Shown here piece after piece: positions 22,681 through 31,873 of a DNA stretch of 64,000 bases. The notes under the pieces were generated by a model, which saw nothing but the letters and a program-made list of their open reading frames with translations, searched no databases and was not told where the DNA came from. Origin of the DNA: JABDGM01 sp046349975 (lineage in GTDB: Bacteria > Planctomycetota > Planctomycetia > Pirellulales > Lacipirellulaceae); the NCBI GenBank assembly GCA_046349975.1, contig JAXMBH010000028.1:1-64000 (forward strand), written 5' to 3'. The translations under genes and the position numbers were made by a program. The stretch's first letter is position 1. Each line of letters opens with the position of its first letter.

Positions 22681-24030
22681 TTGAGCCCACCGCGCTTCCC
22701 CGCCGATTTCCTCTGGGGCACCGCCACCAGCGCGTACCAGGTCGAAGGTTCGCCGCTCGCCGATGGAGCCGGTCCGAGCATCTGGCACACATTCTCACAC
22801 ACGCCTGGCAAGATCGCGAACAATGAACACGGCGACCTCGCCTGCGATCACTACCGCCGTTTCGCCGAAGACATCGCGATCATGCGTGACCTCGGCATCC
22901 AGTCCTATCGCTTCAGCATTAGTTGGTCGCGCGTGCTGCCACAGGGCACCGGCAAAAAGAACCAGCCAGGCCTCGATTTCTATAGCCGCCTCGTCGACGC
23001 GCTGCTCGAGAATGGCATCCAGCCAATGGCCACGCTCTATCACTGGGACCTGCCGCAAGCGCTCGACGACCGCGGCGGCTGGGTCAACCCCGAGTCCGTG
23101 CATTGGTTCACCGAATATGCCGAGTTGATGGTCCGCACGCTTGATGACCGCGTCAAACTCTGGGCCACGCTCAACGAGCCGTGGGTCGCGTTTGATCAAG
23201 GCTATGTCGAAGGCCACCACGCCCCCGGCCATCGCGACTGGGCTGAAGCGGCGGCCGTTTCGAAACACTTGCTGCTCGCCCATGGCGCGGGCGTTGTTGC
23301 CTATCGGGCGCTTGGCAAGCACAGCATCGGCCTCGTCGTAAACCTCACACCCGTTACGCCAGCCACCGAGAGCGAAGCCGACCGCAACGCCGCCCGCCGG
23401 CACGACGCTTACCTTAATCAACACTTCCTCGACCCGCCGCTGCTCGGCCAAATTCCGCCCGAGCTGCCCGAGATGTTCGGCGTGGCCTGGCCCGCTTGGT
23501 CAGCCGCCGAATTGCAAGCTGTCCACCAGCCGATTGATTTCGTCGGCATCAATTACTACCTCCGCATCGTGATGTGCGACGACCCCTCGGCCGGCCCTTC
23601 GCGAGCGCGTGTCGTGAACCCGCCCGACCGCGACCGCACGGCCATGGGCTGGGAAATCTACCCCAGCGGACTTCGCGACACCCTCCAGTGGGTGGCCTCC
23701 CGCTACGGCAACCCGCCCATCTACATCACGGAAAATGGGGCCGCGTTCGACGATGCGGTCTCCCCCGACGGCCACGTTCACGACGAGCGCCGAGTACAAT
23801 ATCTAGATAGCCACCTGCGGGCCGCCGAAGAGGCAATTCAATCTGGCGTCGACTTGCGGGGCTATTATCTCTGGTCGCTCCTCGACAATTTCGAGTGGGC
23901 CGCCGGCTATTCGAAGCGGTTCGGCATCGTACGCGTGGATCCCGATACGCAAAACCGCGTGGTCAAAGATTCGGCTCGGTTCTATGCGAACGTCATTCGT
24001 GCCAGCGGCGGCTCGCTCAGCGAGAAGTGA
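22681..24030 (+). CDS. GH1 beta-glucosidase
   Basis: A 449-residue family GH1 enzyme, the usual length, with no signal peptide. The N-terminal FPADFLWGTATSAYQVEG signature starts at residue 6. The acid/base is in TLNEPW (Glu166) and the nucleophile in YITENGAAF (Glu351), both intact; NFEWAAGYSKRFGI near the end is the usual GH1 aglycone-site block. It starts with TTG at 22681 after the heptamer repeat. Predicted role: cytoplasmic release of glucose from sophorose or other beta-glucosides left by the GH94 enzyme. It is in the same orientation as GH94 and probably co-regulated. GH1 specificity for beta-1,2 links is plausible but not readable from sequence. Confidence 0.93.
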   Translation: MSPPRFPADFLWGTATSAYQVEGSPLADGAGPSIWHTFSHTPGKIANNEHGDLACDHYRRFAEDIAIMRDLGIQSYRFSISWSRVLPQGTGKKNQPGLDFYSRLVDALLENGIQPMATLYHWDLPQALDDRGGWVNPESVHWFTEYAELMVRTLDDRVKLWATLNEPWVAFDQGYVEGHHAPGHRDWAEAAAVSKHLLLAHGAGVVAYRALGKHSIGLVVNLTPVTPATESEADRNAARRHDAYLNQHFLDPPLLGQIPPELPEMFGVAWPAWSAAELQAVHQPIDFVGINYYLRIVMCDDPSAGPSRARVVNPPDRDRTAMGWEIYPSGLRDTLQWVASRYGNPPIYITENGAAFDDAVSPDGHVHDERRVQYLDSHLRAAEEAIQSGVDLRGYYLWSLLDNFEWAAGYSKRFGIVRVDPDTQNRVVKDSARFYANVIRASGGSLSEK

Positions 24031-24035
24031 AATGC

Positions 24036-24070
24036 AAGTCAGGTGTCAGGTGTCAGGTGTCGCGTGTCAG
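24036..24070. repeat. Short GGTGTCA heptamer run
   Basis: Three consecutive AGGTGTC heptamers plus degenerate CGTGTCAG, directly after the GH1 stop. It argues that the open frame here is non-coding and that the next gene starts downstream of it. Confidence 0.65.
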
Positions 24071-24109
24071 AGGATTCTCCCCCTCTCCCTTTCTCCCCGT
24101 CTCCCACTC

Positions 24110-26284
24110 TTGCATCACGGCGTCGTCGCGACATTCCTTTTGCTGCTCTTCGCCCTTACAACTTCACGCACCGCCGTCGCCGGCGATCTCAACACGGTGC
24201 CGCTCTTTAATGGCGAGCGCAATGATTCGCTCAACCTCTGGGGCGGCCCATTTGGCGTCAGCTCCGGTGCCACGTTCACCAAGCAATCGAGCGTCGTCAA
24301 TTCCGGCACGGGCGCGTATCAGTTCAATCTGGGCTCCGTCGCGGGCGGCGATTTCCGCTTCTTCCAGGCGTTTTCCGGCGCGGTCAATTACACACAAGAC
24401 CCGCCGAATAGCGGCAACTTCATATACCGACAGGACCGCGATCTAACACGGTATTCCTCACTGCAAACCGCGGTGCGCAATACCACCGGCGTGCCGCTCA
24501 CGCTGACCATTGAGCTCAAAGACTACCGCGACTTGGGAAGCCAGTTGGCCGAGCGTTCGTTTTCGATACCGGCGGGCCCGAACTGGTCAACTATTAACGC
24601 TCCGTTGGACCTGAGCTCCGGTTGGAATGTGGTCGGCAGCCCGGACCTCACGCGCACGTTCGCTGTCACCTACAAAGTAAAAGCAAGTTCGGGCCCGCTC
24701 TCCGGGGCAGTCTATTTTGATGACGCCAACCTTATTGAAAAGGGTCCGACGGTCAACGTGCAAACGGCGCCGGTGCACGACATCGTCGAGCAACTCGCCA
24801 AACGGCAATTCCTCGGCCTCTGGGAATCGCGCAATAAGACCACCGGCATTATTCCGAATACATCCGACAACGTTACCACCGGCGCGCTCAACACTACGAC
24901 CGGCGTCGTCTGGAATTTGCCTTCCGCCGTGCGCCACGGCTGGGTGACCCAAGCCGCCGCCGACGCGTACATGGGCCAGCTCGTAACGTCGCTCAACGCG
25001 AACCGCAATCAAACAACCTATCTGCCGTCGCGGTTCCTGGATTTGGCCACCGCCGCTCCAGGCAGCGAAGAATCGACAATCGATGCCTCGTTCCTGGCAC
25101 TCGCGCTGCACAACTACAAATCGCAGCCGACCACGCCGGCTCAATTGCGAAGCGACATCCACGCCCTGGAAAACCGCTTCAATTTCGCGGCTTTTGTCAG
25201 CCCCAGCGGGTTTCGCATGGCCTACTCCGGCGGCAACATCAGCACCGCCGCGTACAACGGTTACACGAACGAGAACAAAGTCGTGGCGATGGCCGCGGCC
25301 GTTTCGACCGACCACAATGTCGCCCTCGTGAACATGTGGAACAAGGACACCGACCGCACTCTCGACTCGCTCGTGACGCCGCAGAAATACCTCGTGATGC
25401 CATCCACCGAATGGCGCTCGGCCTACGTGCAGGCGCTCTTCGATCTGTTCGTCGACACGTCGAGCCGCGGCGCCGACAACTACCCCGACCGCGCACTCGC
25501 CCGAAATCCCTGGGCGAATTTCCTCCGCTACGAAACCGACGCCGCCGCTAAGCTCGCCCAACTCGGCCGCTCGAACTTGATGCAGCCCGATGCTGGCGCC
25601 GGCGCCGGCACCTATCACACCTGGAACCTCTATAACAATTTTGGCCAGCCAAATTTGTTTCAGCCCTGGAGCGTCGCTGAAATGGTCCTCGCCGGCGCGC
25701 CGGGCGCGGAGGATTCCCTGCGGTTCTTGCTCGATAATGGTTTGGTGAACGGCCTCGATGGCGTTCTGGGTCTGGCCGATTCGGCACAGTGGGCCACCGC
25801 CGCAGCGAATCCAACCAGCGTTCCATCGTTCGCCGATAACTGGAACATCACGCTCTCCACGATGGCCTTGATGGCCTACCTCGACGGCCCGGATCGCACC
25901 AACTTGTTCTTCGCGAATCTTCCCGAGGTCAAGGCCGCGCTCGACTCGGTGTTCAAGGCCGGCGACTACAACGGCAACGGCGTCGTCGACATCGCCGATT
26001 ACAACTATTGGCGTTCCACACTCGGTTCGATCAATTCACTCGCGGCCGACGGCAACAACAACGGCGTGGTCGACGCCGCCGACTACGTCATTTGGCGCGA
26101 TCGGTTCAACGCGGCCGGCGTCGGGGCCGGAGTGGCCGTGCCCGAGCCGGCGGTTCTTGGCCTGCTCTTGGCCATGGGCGCCCCAACTGTCTCGCGGCGC
26201 CGAGCAAGACATCCAGAGACTTCAAAATTCGCGCGGCGTGACGGCAGGAAAATTGCATGCTTAGCAGCCACGGAATTCAAATAG
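24110..26284 (+). CDS. Secreted hydrolase-like protein with dockerin and PEP-CTERM
   Basis: From a TTG at 24110 this is a 724-residue exported protein (signal peptide FLLLLFALTTSRTAVAG). Residues about 25-205 form a jelly-roll-like module ending AVYFDDANLIEKG. Then comes an all-helical domain (IVEQLAKRQFLGLWESRNKT, STIDASFLALALHNY, FADNWNITLSTMALMAYLDG) that weakly resembles the GH144 barrel in block order. A type I dockerin follows (GDYNGNGVVDIADYNYW and DGNNNGVVDAADYVIW), then VPEPAVLGLLLAMG. An upstream ATG at 24032 would translate the repeat at 24036-24070, so I prefer TTG. Catalytic residues cannot be named. About 24 residues (PETSKFARRD onward) extend past the normal PEP-CTERM end, which is unusual. 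Confidence 0.75.
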   Translation: MHHGVVATFLLLLFALTTSRTAVAGDLNTVPLFNGERNDSLNLWGGPFGVSSGATFTKQSSVVNSGTGAYQFNLGSVAGGDFRFFQAFSGAVNYTQDPPNSGNFIYRQDRDLTRYSSLQTAVRNTTGVPLTLTIELKDYRDLGSQLAERSFSIPAGPNWSTINAPLDLSSGWNVVGSPDLTRTFAVTYKVKASSGPLSGAVYFDDANLIEKGPTVNVQTAPVHDIVEQLAKRQFLGLWESRNKTTGIIPNTSDNVTTGALNTTTGVVWNLPSAVRHGWVTQAAADAYMGQLVTSLNANRNQTTYLPSRFLDLATAAPGSEESTIDASFLALALHNYKSQPTTPAQLRSDIHALENRFNFAAFVSPSGFRMAYSGGNISTAAYNGYTNENKVVAMAAAVSTDHNVALVNMWNKDTDRTLDSLVTPQKYLVMPSTEWRSAYVQALFDLFVDTSSRGADNYPDRALARNPWANFLRYETDAAAKLAQLGRSNLMQPDAGAGAGTYHTWNLYNNFGQPNLFQPWSVAEMVLAGAPGAEDSLRFLLDNGLVNGLDGVLGLADSAQWATAAANPTSVPSFADNWNITLSTMALMAYLDGPDRTNLFFANLPEVKAALDSVFKAGDYNGNGVVDIADYNYWRSTLGSINSLAADGNNNGVVDAADYVIWRDRFNAAGVGAGVAVPEPAVLGLLLAMGAPTVSRRRARHPETSKFARRDGRKIACLAATEFK

Positions 26285-26346
26285 TTTATCGTTTTCGCAG
26301 TAATTTATGTTTTTGCACCGGGTAGAAAAACCTTAAAAAATAGCAT

Positions 26347-26384
26347 TGAAAGCGCTTGCAGTCCGTGAAAGGGCTGCCTACAAT
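26347..26384 (+). promoter_or_regulatory. LacI box overlapping the promoter of the pseudopilin operon
   Basis: Box TGAAAGCGCTTGCA at 26347-26360. Its 3' end supplies a -35 TTGCAG (26356-26361), followed after 17 bases by a good -10 TACAAT (26379-26384). The ATG of the pseudopilin gene is 56 bases further on. The layout mirrors that of the transporter promoter at 18763-18800. Confidence 0.7.
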
Positions 26385-26439
26385 GCCAGCGGGAGGCGAG
26401 TCTCGGGGCGCCCTTTTGCAGCAGACGGAGTGTTCGGCC

Positions 26440-27570
26440 ATGGCGGATATACGCACACGGGGTAAGCGCGGCTTCACCCTCGTTGAACTCTTGGTGGTGA
26501 TCGCGATCATCGGCATCCTGGTGGCCCTCCTCCTGCCGGCCATCCAAGCCGCCCGCGAAGCCGCCCGCCGCACCCAGTGCAAGAACAATCTCAAGAACAT
26601 CGGGCTCGCAGTCATCAACCTCACTGAAGCGCGCAAGTTCTACCCGACTGGCGGCACGTACGCCGGTGCCACGCTCGAAAACTATCTCAGAGATACAGCC
26701 ACCCAACCGAATCGTTTCATACGCAAAGGACCCGCTAACGGTCCTATGGAGCAAGGGCTTGGCTGGCTGTTCCAAATTCTTCCGTATCTCGAAGAAAATG
26801 CAATCGCCGATCTGGTCAGTACGACTGCGATTCAGGGCATGAAGATTCCCTTGTATAACTGCCCCTCGCGGCGCCCACCTACTCTGCAAGTCAACACACA
26901 ATGTGCGCTCGTTGACTATGCTGCGACGGTCGGTGGCCCATCGCGTTCCGAAATTGGCGACTCCGAGTTCAATCTGTATCTTGCCGACACGGCGCCCACC
27001 TTTCCGCAGTTCAAAAAGAAGCAGGATGAAATTTTCTGGGTTGGCCCGCCAGGCTCTGCCGCACTGAGCTGTCGCGCCTTCAACGACTTGGATGCCAAAG
27101 CGAAATCGGGCCAGCTCGGCAAAGCCCGCGGCGTCATTCAGCGCTGCGACTGGGTAACGAGTGCCGACGGACTCGCGCCGCCGTGGCGGCATATCGGCTT
27201 CATGGTGAAAATGACGAACGCCAAAATCACCGACGGCACCAGCAAAACGATGTTGGCAACCGAAAAATGGGTGCCCACCGCGCTTCACGACGGCAGTGGC
27301 GGCGCGTTCGATGATCGTGGTTGGAGCGACGGTTGGGACTTCGACGCCCTGCGGTCGACTCTCATTAAGCCGCAGCCCGATACCGTCGCCTTCAAACCTA
27401 GCGGCAACGATGACCCTCTAAATTACACGATCGGCTCTTCGCATTCGGGCGGTGTCAATGCGGTCTTTGCCGACGGGTCCGTCACATTCCTGCAGTACGA
27501 GATCGACTTGGAAACACTTAATCAGCTCGGCAACCGAGCAGATGGCGAGGCAATAGCCAAAGAATACTAG
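26440..27570 (+). CDS. DUF1559 pseudopilin-like protein (H-X9-DG type)
   Basis: A 376-residue DUF1559 protein. It begins with a type IV pilin/pseudopilin leader: basic RTRGKRG, cleavage before FTLVELLVVIAIIG with Glu at +5 (residue 16). The C-terminus carries HSGGVNAVFADGSVTFL, the H-X9-DG motif of this planctomycete family. These proteins exist in dozens of copies per planctomycete genome and are thought to be assembled or secreted by type II secretion/pilus-like machinery; their role is unknown. This copy has a LacI box on its promoter, so it is tied to the beta-glucan regulon. The downstream jelly-roll gene follows after 87 bases. ATG at 26440 is chosen because the leader starts there. Confidence 0.92.
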   Translation: MADIRTRGKRGFTLVELLVVIAIIGILVALLLPAIQAAREAARRTQCKNNLKNIGLAVINLTEARKFYPTGGTYAGATLENYLRDTATQPNRFIRKGPANGPMEQGLGWLFQILPYLEENAIADLVSTTAIQGMKIPLYNCPSRRPPTLQVNTQCALVDYAATVGGPSRSEIGDSEFNLYLADTAPTFPQFKKKQDEIFWVGPPGSAALSCRAFNDLDAKAKSGQLGKARGVIQRCDWVTSADGLAPPWRHIGFMVKMTNAKITDGTSKTMLATEKWVPTALHDGSGGAFDDRGWSDGWDFDALRSTLIKPQPDTVAFKPSGNDDPLNYTIGSSHSGGVNAVFADGSVTFLQYEIDLETLNQLGNRADGEAIAKEY

Positions 27571-27657
27571 TCGACAACGGATTTCGATTAAATTGAAAGG
27601 ATTGAAAAGGGGCAAAACTTAATAGGCAACAATCGACACTTTTCGGAGTTACAGGCG

Positions 27658-29160
27658 ATGAGAGTTTCACGGTTTGCTTGGGCCGCGGCAGCGTTCGCCG
27701 CCGTATGCATTTTCAATCTGTCGACGTGCCATGCCGTCGAACTTCTTACAAATGGCGGACTGGAAGATTCGGCCGGCCCGCAAGGCTGGACACTCACCCA
27801 ATCGATCACCGGCATGCCAGGCTCCGTGGTGAGCGCCGCCGAGCACGTTGACTCGGCTGATATTGGCTTTCAACCTTCGCCCGGCGTGGGCGGCCTCGGA
27901 CTATTGATCAAACCCTTCGCCGGAAACGAAGGCACTTACGCCGATCAAAATAAAGCCGTCAATGTATCGCTGTCGCAGACTGTGCCTGTAGTCGCCAGTA
28001 AGAACTTTACCTTTACAGGCCATTCGTTCTATCAGATCGCTGCTCCCAACAATTTGGATACGCTGTTCGAAGATTCGCCTTCCGGCGCTGTTCCTTCGCC
28101 GACTCAGACCACCTTTAAGGTCGAGTTCCTCAATGCCAGCGATACGGTGTTGGGTTCCCAGTCCATTAGCCTGCCAAAGAATCGCCCGACGGACGCCAAT
28201 CCTGCCGATTGGCAAACCCACACCTTCAGCATTGACTCACCCGCCGGCACGACCAAGGCACGCGTAACCGCCTCGGCGACAGAGATGGTTGCCTCTTGCA
28301 CGACGGCTTGCCCCGGCGGCCATGACGTTTACTTCGATGATTTCTCGCTCGTTCAAAATGGATTGTTCGGTGGTGAAAAATTGACCAACGGAAATCTCAA
28401 CGCCTTGGGAGCTCCGGCCGGCTTTACGATTGTAAAAACCGGTCAAGACAACCTCTCCTTCGGTGGGGCCGCTAGCTTTGCGGCTAATACTGGCAGCGTC
28501 GGTATGTGGTTGCGTTCTTTTGCGGGCGGCGATGCCAAAATCATCCAAACTGTTCCAGGGGTCGCCGGCGGCCAGTATACGTTCTCTGCTGCCTCTAAAT
28601 GGGAAGCCGGTTACTCCGGCGCCAATCCCTTCCCGCCTTCGGGTCAAGCTCAGACTTCCACTTTCATGACGATGGAATTTCTGAATGCTTCTAATAGCGT
28701 GATTGGTACTCAGAACTTGGACCTGTTTACAGTTCAGACGCCAGACAACACCTGGCGGCCGCTGTCATTGAATGGCACGGCTCCAGCCGGCACGGTGAAT
28801 GTGCGTATTTCGGCTGGCGCTGCCAACATGTATGCCACTTCTGGTGCGCAGTCGGCGTTCTTTGACGACTTCTCGTTGACCGGCCCCTCGGCTGGCGTGC
28901 CGGGCGACTACAACGGCAACCACGTCGTCGATGCTGCGGACTACGTCCTCTGGCGCAATGGCGGCCCACTGCAAAATGAAGTCAATACGCCCGGTGTCGT
29001 CGACAACTCCGATTACACCGCTTGGCGGGCCCGGTTTGGCAACACCTCGGGCGCGGGCAGCGGCAACTTGCTGAGCTCTGGCGCAGTGCCGGAACCAACC
29101 GTCGTCGGCCTGAGCCTGCTCGGGCTGGCGGCCGCATTCGGGCTTCGTCGCCGGTCGTAA
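27658..29160 (+). CDS. Two-module jelly-roll protein with dockerin and PEP-CTERM
   Basis: A 500-residue exported protein with no catalytic domain. After a signal peptide (FAAVCIFNLSTCHA), two related jelly-roll modules follow: about residues 23-235 (VELLTNGGLE ... DVYFDDFSLVQNG) and 240-420 (EKLTNGNLNALG ... SAFFDDFSLTGP). Each has the 'LTNG-L ... FDDFSL' ends seen in CBM4/9/22-like carbohydrate-binding folds. A type I dockerin (GDYNGNHVVDAADYVLW and GVVDNSDYTAWRARFG) and a PEP-CTERM anchor (VPEPTVVGLSLLGLAAAFGL, then RRRS) close the protein. GGAGTTACAGGCG precedes the ATG. The GH144 gene starts six bases after its stop, so the two are co-transcribed. Likely a surface glycan-binding partner. 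Confidence 0.8.
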   Translation: MRVSRFAWAAAAFAAVCIFNLSTCHAVELLTNGGLEDSAGPQGWTLTQSITGMPGSVVSAAEHVDSADIGFQPSPGVGGLGLLIKPFAGNEGTYADQNKAVNVSLSQTVPVVASKNFTFTGHSFYQIAAPNNLDTLFEDSPSGAVPSPTQTTFKVEFLNASDTVLGSQSISLPKNRPTDANPADWQTHTFSIDSPAGTTKARVTASATEMVASCTTACPGGHDVYFDDFSLVQNGLFGGEKLTNGNLNALGAPAGFTIVKTGQDNLSFGGAASFAANTGSVGMWLRSFAGGDAKIIQTVPGVAGGQYTFSAASKWEAGYSGANPFPPSGQAQTSTFMTMEFLNASNSVIGTQNLDLFTVQTPDNTWRPLSLNGTAPAGTVNVRISAGAANMYATSGAQSAFFDDFSLTGPSAGVPGDYNGNHVVDAADYVLWRNGGPLQNEVNTPGVVDNSDYTAWRARFGNTSGAGSGNLLSSGAVPEPTVVGLSLLGLAAAFGLRRRS

Positions 29161-29166
29161 GCGACG

Positions 29167-31413
29167 ATGACGCGCCACATGCAATGCACACGGCACGGCG
29201 GCAGTCGCAACTTTGCTTGCGCTGCCGCCGTTTTGCTTTTTGCCCTGGCTGCTCAATACGCCTGCGCGCTGCCGCCAAATTCGTACTCGCAGCACGTATT
29301 CTTCGATAACGCCGCCTCGACGCTGGTTGACTTTCACAGCGAGGCATCTTGCGTAGCGCCGAGCCAGCTCGAAATCGAAGGCGCGAAACTCCCTGTCGAA
29401 ACCGCTCGGTTTCACAGTGCGCCAAACGCCGTGCGCATCAAGTGGACATCGGCTCGTGGCGGCGATTGGCGAGCAACATTGAAATCGACTGCTGAGTTTG
29501 TGCGTCCAACGCCGTTCGATGGCGATACGCTTTCTGTGTGGTGCTATTCGGTCGAAGGGTTGAATCCCGACGACGCCCCGCGAGTTTTTCTCAAAGACAG
29601 CCGCGGCCGCGGCACCCCAGCTGTGTGGCTGCTAGCGGGGCACGAAGCGTTGCCGGCCGGAAAATGGGTCGAACTGCGCCTGCCACTGAGCTTCTTTCTC
29701 GGTCTCTATCAAGACACCGACGACGAACGTTTCGATATTCGCCACCTGCAAAACATCGCGCTGATGCAGAATCTGGAGGATGCTCGCGAACACACGTTGC
29801 TTATCGATGATGTGAGTGTCGTGCCCGGCACTGCGGCGAGCAGTGAACCTTTGCCCGCGCCTACCGGTCTCACGGCTGTCGGATATGAACGGCATGTCGA
29901 TCTTGCGTGGAAACCTGTCGAAGATCCCAACGTGATTTCGTACCGTGTCTATCGCGCTAAGGGCGACGGCGACTTCAAGCCGGTTGGCACTCGTCCGGCC
30001 TGGTCGTGTCGCTACGAAGACTTTTGTGGTGTAAGTAAACGAGAGACTTCGTATCGCATCGCCGCGGTCGACCTGAACCAGCGCGAGTCGGACGTTTCCG
30101 AAACGGTTGCTGCGAGCACACGTACACTGACGGACGACCAACTCCTCGATATGGTGCAAGAAGGCTGCTTCCGCTTTTACTGGGAAGCGGCCAATCCGAA
30201 TTCGGGAATGGCTGTCGAGCTACTGCCGGGCGACGAAAACCTGGTGGCCATGGGGGCCTCAGGGTTTGGCATCATGGCGCAGATCGTCGCCACCGAACGC
30301 AAATTCATCTCACGCGACGAGAGCACTCGCCGCCTGCTTCGTATCGTGCGATTTCTTGCCAAGGCCGATCGCTTTCACGGAGCGTGGCCGCATTTTCTCA
30401 ACGGCAGTACTGGCCGGGTGAATCCCTACTTCGGCAAGTTCGATAACGGCGGCGACCTGGTCGAAACAGCGTTCATGGTGCAGGGCCTGCTCGCAGCACG
30501 CCAGTATTTCAATCGAGACACTGCAGAAGAGCGCGAGATTCGCGATACGGTTACAACTCTTTGGCACGAAGTAGAGTGGAGCTGGTATCGCAAGACTCCG
30601 GAAAGCGAAGTGCTGTATTGGCATTGGTCGCCGGATCAGGCTTGGCATATTAGTCACCCACTCATCGGCTGGAATGAAACGCTGATCGTGTATTTGCTCG
30701 CGATCGCGTCGCCCACGCATTCTGTACCGGCCAGCATGTATTACTCTGGTTGGGCCGGCCAGTCGGACTTGGCGGTGAACTATCGCCGGAACTGGAGTCG
30801 CACGGCCGAAGGCGACCACTACGTCAACGGTAATACGTATTACGGCATCAAGCTCGATGTCGGCAGCGGAAGCGGCGCCGACCTGTTCTTCACGCAGTTC
30901 TCCTTCTTGGGCTTCGATCCGCGAGCCAAGCGCGATCGGTATACGAATTACTTCGAGAATAATCGCCGTATTGCGCTCATCAACCGCGCGTATTGCACGG
31001 AGAATCCACGGCACTATGTTGGCTATGGGCCAGATTGCTGGGGACTGTCGGCGGGTGTCAATTCCGGCGGCGGTCGCCCGCTGCCGCGCGACGACAACGG
31101 AACAATCTGCACCTCGGCCGCTCTCGGCGTGTTCCCTTACACGCCGGAGGAATCGTTCGGGGCGTTGCGGCACTTCTATCGTGACCTCGGTGCACAGATC
31201 TGGGGACCCTATGGCTTTCACGACGGCTTCAACGAAACCCAGGCGTGGTTCGACGAGGTCTACATGGGACTCAATCAGGCTCAAATCGTCGTGGGCATCG
31301 AAAACCACCGCAGCGGCTTGATTTGGAAGTACTTCATGATGAATCCGGAAATTGGGAAGGCACTTGGGGAAATTGGATTTGATATGGATGGGAGGTCCTC
31401 CTCTGGAAAGTAG
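29167..31413 (+). CDS. GH144-type beta-1,2-glucanase with N-terminal binding module and FN3
   Basis: A 748-residue exported protein. A signal peptide (FALAAQYACA) is followed by a beta-sandwich module (about residues 40-220), a fibronectin III domain (about 227-318, PTGLTAVGYERHVDLAWKPV) and a 'glucoamylase-like' (alpha/alpha)6 domain of the GH144 type (about 322-748). Diagnostic blocks: DMVQEGCFRFYWEAANPNSG, ASGFGIMAQIVATERKFISR, HFLNGSTGRV, LVETAFMVQGLLAARQYF, IGWNETLIVYLLAIASPTH, YGPDCWGLSAGVN and GFHDGFNETQAWFDEVYMGL. GH144 enzymes cleave beta-1,2-glucan endo- or exo-wise. The gene is six bases downstream of the jelly-roll gene. No dockerin or PEP-CTERM is present, so it is probably free or periplasmic. 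Confidence 0.87.
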   Translation: MTRHMQCTRHGGSRNFACAAAVLLFALAAQYACALPPNSYSQHVFFDNAASTLVDFHSEASCVAPSQLEIEGAKLPVETARFHSAPNAVRIKWTSARGGDWRATLKSTAEFVRPTPFDGDTLSVWCYSVEGLNPDDAPRVFLKDSRGRGTPAVWLLAGHEALPAGKWVELRLPLSFFLGLYQDTDDERFDIRHLQNIALMQNLEDAREHTLLIDDVSVVPGTAASSEPLPAPTGLTAVGYERHVDLAWKPVEDPNVISYRVYRAKGDGDFKPVGTRPAWSCRYEDFCGVSKRETSYRIAAVDLNQRESDVSETVAASTRTLTDDQLLDMVQEGCFRFYWEAANPNSGMAVELLPGDENLVAMGASGFGIMAQIVATERKFISRDESTRRLLRIVRFLAKADRFHGAWPHFLNGSTGRVNPYFGKFDNGGDLVETAFMVQGLLAARQYFNRDTAEEREIRDTVTTLWHEVEWSWYRKTPESEVLYWHWSPDQAWHISHPLIGWNETLIVYLLAIASPTHSVPASMYYSGWAGQSDLAVNYRRNWSRTAEGDHYVNGNTYYGIKLDVGSGSGADLFFTQFSFLGFDPRAKRDRYTNYFENNRRIALINRAYCTENPRHYVGYGPDCWGLSAGVNSGGGRPLPRDDNGTICTSAALGVFPYTPEESFGALRHFYRDLGAQIWGPYGFHDGFNETQAWFDEVYMGLNQAQIVVGIENHRSGLIWKYFMMNPEIGKALGEIGFDMDGRSSSGK

Positions 31414-31572
31414 GGGGTTGGTCGAGTCGGGGGCCGCGACGCTAGGTCCTACTGCTCGACGAGTCGCGGAGTTTCGAGGTACGATGACGCCCGACAATGG
31501 CGTGGCCTTAACCAGCGGCTGGCTAGACGGTACCGGAAAACGGCAAAAAGCGGATATTTTTGCAGAAGTTTA

Positions 31573-31624
31573 TTGACAATCGTTACGAGTTCGACTAGCC
31601 TGGAAATGTATGAAAGCGCTTTCA
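31573..31624 (+). promoter_or_regulatory. Promoter with perfect LacI box (PEP-CTERM gene)
   Basis: A consensus -35 TTGACA (31573-31578), a weak -10 about 17 bases on (TAGCCT, 31596-31601), and a perfect 14-base palindrome TGAAAGCGCTTTCA at 31611-31624. The box lies about where transcription would begin, a repressing position. About 250 bases of leader separate it from the next ATG; nothing recognisable was seen in that leader. Confidence 0.65.
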
Positions 31625-31873
31625 CATTCTGCCCATGCCGCGGAAAAATGGTGAAACGCAGGCCGTCACAATATTTGGCGTGTGCGGCAACTTCTGATCA
31701 CAATAAAGGGGTTCACTCACTTGAAAATCGGGAGGGCGAACTGACAGACTTTTTGTGTTGCACCTGAGTGTTTGTTTTAAATCTGAAGAGGTAACGTGTT
31801 GGCATTCAGTCTCGTTTGAATGCCTGTGGTCGAAATCACACTTCCTGTACGTTAAACAAGCGGAGATGAACTA

